The notes beneath the pieces are model-generated. The model did not search any database, had not been told where the DNA came from, and worked only from the letters and a program-made list of their open reading frames with translations. 6,481 nt of DNA from Omnitrophica WOR_2 bacterium GWA2_47_8 (GTDB taxonomy: Bacteria > Omnitrophota > Gorgyraeia > Zapsychrales > GWA2-47-8), in assembly GCA_001805375.1 (NCBI GenBank), contig MHFY01000058.1, forward strand, positions 1,834 through 8,314, in the 5' to 3' direction. The first letter of the stretch is position 1. The number at the start of each line of letters is the position of its first letter. This document shows positions 1 through 4,897 of the stretch, in pieces. The translations under genes were made by a program, and so were the position numbers.

Positions 1-997
1 TGGTGCCTCCATCGCTGACCAAATAAAAACCTAACTCCCCGCGCGGATTTTCCGTCCGTAAGTAAGCCTCTCCCGGCGGGCCTTTATATACTTTATTGAC
101 CTTGGACACGGCGTTGCCCGGTGGAAGCCCGCTGATAGCCTGCTCAATGATCTTTAAGCTTTCGCTTATTTCATCCAGCCTGACCTTAAACCGGTCCCAT
201 GAATCCCCTACTTTTCCAACGGGGACATCGAATTTAAAACGGTCATAGATCATATAAGGTTCATCTTTACGCAGATCCCACTTAACTCCGGAGGCGCGCA
301 GCATGGGCCCGGTGACGCTATAATCGATAGCGACCTCGGGTTTTAAGATCCCGATATTTTTTGTCCTGGCTAAAAAGATGGCATTATAGGTTAAAAGCTC
401 GTTATATTCTTTTAATTTTTCCCGCTCATATTTAATAAAGTCTTTAATATACTTCTCCGCGTGGGGCGGTAATTCGGTCTGCACGCCGCCGATGCGCATA
501 TAATTGAAGGTCAAGCGCCCGCCGCAGAGTTCGTCAAAAAGCTGGACAACTTTCTCGCGGTCCCGGAAACAATAAAACATAGGTGTCGCATAGGCTCCCA
601 GATCCTGGGCAAAGGTCCCTATACCGATCAAATGGCTGGAGACCCGGTTCAGCTCGGCAATGATGGTGCGGACATAAGAAACGCGTTCGTTGACCTGAAT
701 ATTGAGAAGTTTCTCGACAGCCAAGACATACCCTAAATTATTGTTCATCGAAGCCAGGTAATCAAGACGGTCCGTGAAAGGGATAAACTGAGTGTAGGAA
801 CGGTTTTCCGCGATCTTTTCACAACTGCGGTGAAGGTATCCAATATGCGGCCGGCAGTCTACAACGATCTCTCCGTCTAAATGCAGCTCCAGATAGAGGA
901 CCCCGTGCGTGGAGGGATGCTGCGGGCCCATGTTAACGACGAGCTCTTCAGAACGGAATTCGCCTTTTTTTATATCTTGCGGGGCAATTTCACCCAT
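1..997 (-). CDS. nuoD: NADH:quinone oxidoreductase subunit D (NuoD, 49 kDa subunit), 3' end cut by window edge
   Basis: NuoD is the peripheral-arm subunit that, with NuoB, forms the quinone-reducing site of respiratory complex I. My reverse-strand translation from the ATG at 997 is open to base 2 and gives 332 residues without a stop. Family hallmarks are in order: GPQHPSTHG near residues 24-32, RLDY at 77-80, NRVSSHL, a GGRLTFNYMRIGG block, and SVTGPMLRASG followed by WDLR and PYMIYD. His31 and Tyr80 match the two quinone-contacting residues (His59 and Tyr108 of the bovine subunit) with the same 49-residue spacing. Families are usually about 370-420 residues, so roughly 40-80 C-terminal residues lie off the left edge. 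It is not fused to NuoC, unlike the E. coli NuoCD protein. The gene follows nuoC after 33 bp and has only a weak AGAAAG-like ribosome binding site, so it probably relies on the operon for translation. Confidence 0.97.
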   Translation of the reverse strand, partial: MGEIAPQDIKKGEFRSEELVVNMGPQHPSTHGVLYLELHLDGEIVVDCRPHIGYLHRSCEKIAENRSYTQFIPFTDRLDYLASMNNNLGYVLAVEKLLNIQVNERVSYVRTIIAELNRVSSHLIGIGTFAQDLGAYATPMFYCFRDREKVVQLFDELCGGRLTFNYMRIGGVQTELPPHAEKYIKDFIKYEREKLKEYNELLTYNAIFLARTKNIGILKPEVAIDYSVTGPMLRASGVKWDLRKDEPYMIYDRFKFDVPVGKVGDSWDRFKVRLDEISESLKIIEQAISGLPPGNAVSKVNKVYKGPPGEAYLRTENPRGELGFYLVSDGGT

Positions 998-1030
998 ACA
1001 CTTGCTTTCTAGTATTGCTACAGCTTAAAC

Positions 1031-1504
1031 TTATCCGCCTGCCTTCAATCCTTCGCTTTCCGGCAACCGATAAAAGTCAGGACGGTTAAAATCTTTTCTT
1101 AAAGGAAAATCAGTCCACTCATCCGGGTTTAAAATTCGGCGCAGGTCCGGATGATTTAAAAACTTAACGCCGAATAGATCATACACTTCTCTTTCCAACC
1201 AATCCGCGGACCGCCACAGGTGCGTTAAACTCTCGACGGTCAAATCGTTCATGGCCAAAAAAACTTTCAAGGTAAGCATATAACGGTGTTTAAAGGTATA
1301 AAGATGATACACCATTTCCATTTTATCCTTGCGGTCAACGGCCGTGATACAGTGACAGTTTTTAAAGGCCAAGTCAGAATCCTTTAACAGTTTCGCGACC
1401 GTCAAAAGATTATCTTTTTTGATCACGATGGCTTTGGGCTGTTCTTCAACCACAGCACCGGGAAAATGCTCGCTGATGATCTTAGCTACCTGTGCTTGTT
1501 CCAT
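1031..1504 (-). CDS. nuoC: NADH:quinone oxidoreductase subunit C (NuoC, 30 kDa subunit)
   Basis: NuoC is a structural subunit of the peripheral arm of complex I, packed against NuoD and NuoB; it carries no cofactor. The 157-residue protein is complete and of normal size for a stand-alone bacterial NuoC. The diagnostic 30 kDa signature is at residues 104-125: EREVYDLFGVKF followed by the HPDLRRIL motif, then LNPDEW and PLRKDF. The N-terminal half is the usual alpha/beta domain with no membrane segment. The ATG at 1504 lies inside the end of nuoB, whose stop codon is at 1482-1484, giving a 23-bp overlap. Only a weak purine stretch precedes the ATG, so translational coupling to nuoB is likely. 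The protein ends in a short polar tail after DFYRLPESEG. Identification is secure. Confidence 0.95.
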   Translation of the reverse strand: MEQAQVAKIISEHFPGAVVEEQPKAIVIKKDNLLTVAKLLKDSDLAFKNCHCITAVDRKDKMEMVYHLYTFKHRYMLTLKVFLAMNDLTVESLTHLWRSADWLEREVYDLFGVKFLNHPDLRRILNPDEWTDFPLRKDFNRPDFYRLPESEGLKAGG

Positions 1505-2174
1505 TTTGATCTGTCTTTGGTTGATGTTTTTCCGGGGTGTTCTGCGGCGCCTTGCCGTGCAAACCTTCGATAACTTTTTCCGTAGATTCTAACTGCTCTT
1601 TCATAACACCCTGGGCGTTCCCCGGCATAATGAACTTCTCCGGAAGATCGATCTCGGGGTTGCCATTGTGCTGGATTTTTTCCTTCAATTTTAAAATGCC
1701 ATGCATGAGACCTTCCGGCCGGGGCGGACACCCCACCACATGCACATCAACGGGGATCCCTAATTTCTCCGTCCCCTGGACCACGGAATAAGTATCATGA
1801 TAAAAGATCCCTCCGCCGATGGCGCAGTTGCCCATGGCGATGACATATTTGGGTTCCGGCATCTGGGCGTAAAGCTTTTTCATGCATTCACCCATCTTAA
1901 CGCAGATGGTGCCGGCCACGATCATCACATCGCACTGGCGCGGGCTGGCCCGGAAAACCCCGGACCCTAAACGGTCAATATCGAATTTTGAAGCGCCGGT
2001 CGCCATCATTTCAATGGCACAGCAGGATAAACCGAAGGTCAACGGCCACAGAGAAGACCCCTTGGCCCAATTAAAAAGATCTTCAGATTTGGTCATAATA
2101 ATTTCACCGCCGGGAAACTTCTGCATCATTTTTTCGCCGGCATAACTTCTATTTATCGGTTTTTCTATTGCCAT
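1482..2174 (-). CDS. nuoB: NADH:quinone oxidoreductase subunit B (NuoB, N2 iron-sulfur cluster subunit)
   Basis: NuoB binds the terminal [4Fe-4S] cluster N2, which passes electrons to quinone. I start it at the ATG at 2174, not the in-frame TTG at 2195, because a strong AAAGGAG site (2182-2188) sits 7 nt before that ATG; this gives 230 residues. The four N2 ligands are present: the tandem Cys51-Cys52 in GLSCCAIEMM, Cys117 in MGNCAIGGG and Cys149 in VGCPPRPEG. The FRASPRQ segment at 74-80 is also conserved. Two points differ from the common family pattern: the usual GTxTxKMAP stretch reads GTICVKMGEC, adding Cys91 and Cys97, and Cys81 follows RASPRQ. The last 50 or so residues form a hydrophilic tail rich in Lys, Gln, Thr and Pro. 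The start overlaps the end of nuoA by 10 bp and the end overlaps nuoC by 23 bp. Confidence 0.96.
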   Translation of the reverse strand: MAIEKPINRSYAGEKMMQKFPGGEIIMTKSEDLFNWAKGSSLWPLTFGLSCCAIEMMATGASKFDIDRLGSGVFRASPRQCDVMIVAGTICVKMGECMKKLYAQMPEPKYVIAMGNCAIGGGIFYHDTYSVVQGTEKLGIPVDVHVVGCPPRPEGLMHGILKLKEKIQHNGNPEIDLPEKFIMPGNAQGVMKEQLESTEKVIEGLHGKAPQNTPEKHQPKTDQNGTSTGS

Positions 2175-2524
2175 TCTAACGCTCCTTTCTTCCAAGCATA
2201 CAGCAGTCCAAGCGTAAGAATGAAAATAAAAATAAGCATCTCAATATAGGCCACCATCCCTAACTGCTTAAAGACAACCGCCCATGGGACAACGAATAAA
2301 ACTTCCACGTCAAAAATAACGAAGATCAGGGCAAATAAATAATAACGCACATTGAATTGAACCCGGGAATTCCCCTTCACTATTTCCCCGCATTCATAGG
2401 GAGCAACTTTTACCGGGTCGTAAGGAGGATTCGGCCGTATCAGCCAGGAGACTGTAAAGGCCGCTCCCACAAAGAAGATCCCTAACCCTATAAATGACAA
2501 GATGTAAATATAATCGGGAATCAT
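2165..2524 (-). CDS. nuoA: NADH:quinone oxidoreductase subunit A (NuoA, membrane subunit)
   Basis: NuoA is the small membrane subunit that joins the peripheral and membrane arms of complex I close to the quinone entry. The 119-residue protein has three hydrophobic helices, at about residues 5-28, 59-84 and 91-111. The conserved loop RPNPPYDPVKVAPYECG (30-46) is present, with Cys45 at the position of the loop cysteine of mitochondrial ND3. The second helix carries the FDVEVLFVVPW motif with Asp72 and Glu74, and Glu95 lies in the third helix; these match Asp79, Glu81 and Glu102 of E. coli NuoA with the same spacing. No other in-frame start lies between the ATG at 2524 and the stop upstream of it. 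A GAGAGGAA purine stretch lies rather far (about 14 nt) before the ATG. The gene is first in the nuo operon and overlaps nuoB by 10 bp. Confidence 0.96.
   Translation of the reverse strand: MIPDYIYILSFIGLGIFFVGAAFTVSWLIRPNPPYDPVKVAPYECGEIVKGNSRVQFNVRYYLFALIFVIFDVEVLFVVPWAVVFKQLGMVAYIEMLIFIFILTLGLLYAWKKGALEWQ
2182..2188 (-). promoter_or_regulatory. Strong ribosome binding site for nuoB, decides its start
   Basis: The minus strand reads AAAGGAG here, followed by 7 nt and the ATG at 2174. It lies inside the last codons of nuoA. This is the best Shine-Dalgarno in the nuo cluster and supports the 230-residue start over the upstream TTG at 2195, which would place this site inside the coding region. 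Confidence 0.85.
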
Positions 2525-2559
2525 GGTTTCTCTACTATTCCTCTCGACACGTACTGAGC

Positions 2560-2611
2560 ATTATATCCCTGCTTGAAATATATAGCATATATTTTTTCCT
2601 AAAAAGGTCAA
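2560..2611 (-). promoter_or_regulatory. Candidate sigma70-type promoter region for the nuo operon
   Basis: On the minus strand TTGACC (2606-2611) resembles a -35 box, and TATGCT (2584-2589) follows after 16 nt as a modest -10. A perfect TATAAT lies further downstream at 2560-2565, but 17-18 nt before it there is only ATGCTA/TATGCT, a poor -35. Either could start a transcript with a leader shorter than 55 nt before the nuoA ATG. The region lies in the largest gap near nuoA and just downstream of the permease stop codon, with no strong intrinsic terminator between, so some read-through from the permease is possible. The call rests on matches to the consensus only. Confidence 0.45.
2576..2594. 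repeat. AT-rich 8+8 bp inverted repeat over the nuo promoter candidate
   Basis: The arms AAATATAT (2576-2583) and ATATATTT (2587-2594) are perfect inverted copies around the 3-nt centre AGC. The repeat covers the candidate -10 element at 2584-2589 and sits between TTGACC and the TATAAT element. The position would suit a repressor operator. On the plus strand it is followed by a short T-run, but no plus-strand gene needs a terminator here and the stem would be all A-T. It does not match the FNR or Rex consensus sites I know. Confidence 0.4.
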
Positions 2612-2635
2612 CCTAAATTCTTAAATTTCCGATAC

Positions 2636-4084
2636 TTACCTTGCTAATTTGCTATGGAACCGGCTATATCCAAAGTAGATCACGCTCCCGATAGCCAGCC
2701 ACACAAAAAGCCTGATCCAGGTTTCAACCCCTAACGAAAGCATCATCGCCAAACAGACAACGATCCCCAGGATCGGGACAAGCGGCACAAAAGGCGCCCT
2801 ATAAGACCGGGGCCATTCCGGGTGAAGGTAGCGCAAAACCAGGACTCCTCCGCAAACAATGATAAAAGCGAACAAAGTCCCTATGCTAGTCATGTGTCCT
2901 AACTTTGAGATCGGTACAAATCCCCCAAACAAACTGACAAAAACCATAAATAAGATATTGGACCGCCAGGGGGTATGCCACTTCGCATGAATATCGGAAA
3001 AAAGTTTCGGCAAAAGCCCGTCTCGGGACATGGCATAAAAGACCCGTGATTGCCCCAGAAGCAAAACCAGCATCACGGAAGTGAATCCGGCAATGATCCC
3101 CAGCTTGATCAATTTCTGCAGCCAGGGAAACGGGGTCAGATCAATAGCCGTGGCGACCGGGGCCGCATCCCCTCTCATTGCCTGATAATTGACCATCCCG
3201 GTCAAAACAAAGGCAAAGACCACATACAAGATCGTACATACGATCAACGAACCGATGATCCCTATCGGGATATCCCGTCGAGGATTCTTGGCTTCCTGGG
3301 CCGCGGTTGAGACCGTATCAAATCCGATATACGCAAAGAAGATGACTCCCGCGGCGCGCATAATGCCGCTCCATCCGAATTCGCCGAACACTCCCGTATT
3401 AGGGGGAATGAACGGCGTATAATTTTCCCTCTTGATAAAAAACAACCCGACCGATATAAAGATAAGAACAACCGCGACCTTGATAACCACGATCACCTCA
3501 TTAACCCGGGCTGATTCACGGATCCCGATCATCAAAAGCATTGAAAGGACCGCTATGATAAAGATCGCCGGCAAATTGATGATCCCTGTAACTTCCGTTC
3601 CATCAAGCAGTTTCACGCTTTCAAAAGGGCAAGAAACCAACTGGGCCGGCAAGATGATCCCCAAATCCTTCAAAAACGAAACAACATACCTTGACCAGCT
3701 CACTGAAACCGCGGCCGCGCCCATCGCATATTCCAAAACCAGGTCCCATCCGATGATCCACGCCATCAACTCTCCCATCGTCGCGTAAGCATATGTATAG
3801 GCGCTTCCGGCAACAGGTATCATGGTCGCGAGTTCACTGTAACACATTCCCGCAAAAGCGCATCCGACTGCGGCAATGATAAAAGATAAAAGCACGGCCG
3901 GGCCGGCGTGTTCTCCCGCCGCGATCCCGGTCAATGAAAAAAGCCCCGCTCCGATGATCGCCCCGATACCTAAAGCAACCAGGCTGGCCGGCCCCAATGT
4001 ACGCTTTAACTGTTGCCCCTCGTCTCCTTCGCTGGTCAACTGGCTCAACGGCTTTCTTGCAAATAAACTTTTGAGCTTTGCCAT
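2636..4084 (-). CDS. APC-superfamily amino acid permease, cationic amino acid transporter (CAT) type
   Basis: A 482-residue inner-membrane transporter with about 12 hydrophobic segments, predicted to import amino acids by proton-coupled symport. After a short cytoplasmic N-terminus, the first helix contains the substrate-binding GIGAIIGAG motif (39-47). CAT-type blocks follow: PVAGSAYTYAYATMGE (90-105), GWDLVLEY (112-119), GIRESARVNEVIVVIK (187-202), FFAYIGFDTVSTAAQEAKNP (249-268) and RVFYAMSRDGLLP. The C-terminal YRAPFVPLVPILGIVVC segment is typical of the CAT C-terminal permease domain. Length and architecture match bacterial CAT homologues such as GkApcT and YfnA. Substrate cannot be read from sequence; the name does not prove a cationic substrate. 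The start has a strong GGAGG 6 nt upstream. It lies 79 bp after the DUF502 gene and 111 bp before nuoA. No functional tie to complex I is apparent. Confidence 0.93.
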   Translation of the reverse strand: MAKLKSLFARKPLSQLTSEGDEGQQLKRTLGPASLVALGIGAIIGAGLFSLTGIAAGEHAGPAVLLSFIIAAVGCAFAGMCYSELATMIPVAGSAYTYAYATMGELMAWIIGWDLVLEYAMGAAAVSVSWSRYVVSFLKDLGIILPAQLVSCPFESVKLLDGTEVTGIINLPAIFIIAVLSMLLMIGIRESARVNEVIVVIKVAVVLIFISVGLFFIKRENYTPFIPPNTGVFGEFGWSGIMRAAGVIFFAYIGFDTVSTAAQEAKNPRRDIPIGIIGSLIVCTILYVVFAFVLTGMVNYQAMRGDAAPVATAIDLTPFPWLQKLIKLGIIAGFTSVMLVLLLGQSRVFYAMSRDGLLPKLFSDIHAKWHTPWRSNILFMVFVSLFGGFVPISKLGHMTSIGTLFAFIIVCGGVLVLRYLHPEWPRSYRAPFVPLVPILGIVVCLAMMLSLGVETWIRLFVWLAIGSVIYFGYSRFHSKLAR

Positions 4085-4090
4085 AGGCGT

Positions 4091-4095
4091 CCTCC
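4091..4095 (-). promoter_or_regulatory. Ribosome binding site for the amino acid permease
   Basis: GGAGG on the minus strand, 6 nt before the ATG at 4084. It supports that start over an out-of-frame ATG about 28 nt upstream at 4112. It adjoins the loose inverted repeat at 4096-4135, which could hide it in the mRNA. Confidence 0.8.
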
Positions 4096-4144
4096 CGCCA
4101 TTTTTCCGCCATTCTATTTTTTGAAGGAAATGGCGAGGCTCGCC
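4096..4144. repeat. Overlapping inverted repeats in the permease leader
   Basis: CGCCATTT at 4096-4103 pairs with AAATGGCG at 4128-4135 (8 bp, 24-nt loop). A second perfect repeat, GGCGAG/CTCGCC with one central base, occupies 4132-4144. The two share the GGCG at 4132-4135, so in RNA they would be mutually exclusive. The first hairpin would end just upstream of the permease ribosome binding site. Neither is followed by a T-run on the coding strand, so they are not good terminators. They could equally be chance structure in the 79-bp gap. Confidence 0.3.
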
Positions 4145-4163
4145 CGATTTAACGGACGTCCTT

Positions 4164-4775
4164 TTATAAAACCCAAGGTTTATCTTTGGGAGTGATAAGT
4201 CCTACCGAGACAATGGCCTTCAAGCATTCTTCCGGGGTCCACCCGGGATCGACCGTTTCTGAGGCTTTAACCACACAAACAAATCCCGAACCCGGCGTTG
4301 GGGCCGTGGGAACAAGGACAAAATAAAATTCTTCTCCGGTTTTATTATTTTTCATGGAATTCATGACAAAAGCAGGGACCATCAGCCCATCCTTATTTAA
4401 TCGCACCAAAACCGCTTTTTTCGAAGTTTCCTTTGTTCCGTCGACTAAAGAAAGCCCTTGAGAAAGCTGTTTTCCGACGCTATAAACCGTATTAATAAAA
4501 GGGATCCTCTGGCCGACGGCGTCGATGAACCTGATCAGCTGGTGGCCGATGATATTGCTGATAATAAGGCCGATGGTGTATAAGGTGACCAGAACCAACA
4601 ATATCCCCAATCCCGGGATTTTCCGGACCTCCCAAAAGTGATTTAAAAATTCCAAAACCCGTTTATCGATCAAACTATAAAGCAGCTCGACGGCGAGGAG
4701 ACACAATAAAAGCGGTATAATGGCTAAAAGCCCTCTCACAATACAACTGCGGATATGCTGGAAAAAATGTTTCAT
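4164..4775 (-). CDS. DUF502 family membrane protein
   Basis: A 203-residue protein of the DUF502 family (PF04367), which also includes plant COV/LCV (continuous vascular ring-like) membrane proteins; its bacterial role is not established. Two membrane helices are visible, at about residues 13-36 and 55-76, followed by a soluble C-terminal domain. Family features include RGLLAIIPLLL at the first helix, PGLGILLVL at the second, RIPFINTVYSVGKQL after it (90-104), and the VPTAPTPGSG turn (155-164). The length fits the family norm of about 200. The ATG at 4775 is preceded by AGAGGG (4782-4787) at 6 nt spacing. The gene is flanked by 122 and 79 bp gaps and lies between the ETF gene and the permease, with no obvious partner. 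Two micro reading frames overlap its start in a chain. Function beyond membrane location is unknown. Confidence 0.9.
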   Translation of the reverse strand: MKHFFQHIRSCIVRGLLAIIPLLLCLLAVELLYSLIDKRVLEFLNHFWEVRKIPGLGILLVLVTLYTIGLIISNIIGHQLIRFIDAVGQRIPFINTVYSVGKQLSQGLSLVDGTKETSKKAVLVRLNKDGLMVPAFVMNSMKNNKTGEEFYFVLVPTAPTPGSGFVCVVKASETVDPGWTPEECLKAIVSVGLITPKDKPWVL

Positions 4776-4806
4776 TGGAAACCCTCTTTCATAATGGCCT
4801 TTTCAT
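4772..4806 (-). other. Two chained micro-ORFs leading into the DUF502 start
   Basis: On the minus strand a 5-codon frame (MKRPL, ATG at 4806, stop TGA at 4789-4791) overlaps by ATGA the start of a 6-codon frame (MKEGFQ, ATG at 4792, stop at 4772-4774). That frame overlaps by ATGA the DUF502 ATG at 4775. All three begin ATGAAA. Purine stretches AAAAGG and AAAGAGGG lie before the second and third starts, but nothing suitable precedes the first. The geometry would allow stop-restart coupling. Neither peptide is expected to have a function of its own, and chance is a real alternative. Confidence 0.3.
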
Positions 4807-4897
4807 GACCAATAATATAAAAAAGTTTAACCCCGGTTTTCCCTTAATATTCCAATAGATGGAACTCGGACGAGCGCTTATTTCTATTTATTTTTTT

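Noticed and set aside
2175..2195. TTG at 2195 as the nuoB start (237 residues)
   Set aside because: It lacks a ribosome binding site of its own and would bury a strong AAAGGAG inside the coding region. The ATG at 2174 is correctly spaced from that site.
2598..2638. Terminator after the permease stop codon
   Set aside because: AAATT/AATTT and AGGT/ACCT repeats are very short, with one loop of only 2 nt. The T-run is five bases, too weak to call an intrinsic terminator.
3050..3788. Plus-strand open frames inside the permease gene
   Set aside because: Their products are low-complexity shadows with no family resemblance, lie opposite a clearly conserved membrane protein, and have no promoter or ribosome binding site.
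3834..4112. 92-codon minus-strand frame overlapping the permease start
   Set aside because: It begins at an out-of-frame ATG before the Shine-Dalgarno and is a frame-shifted shadow of the permease N-terminus.
4850..4874. Hairpins TTCCA/TGGAA and CTCG/CGAG downstream of the ETF stop as an intrinsic terminator
   Set aside because: Stems are only 4-5 bp and no T-run follows either on the minus strand. The T-rich stretch further on (near 4810-4825) has no adjoining stable stem.
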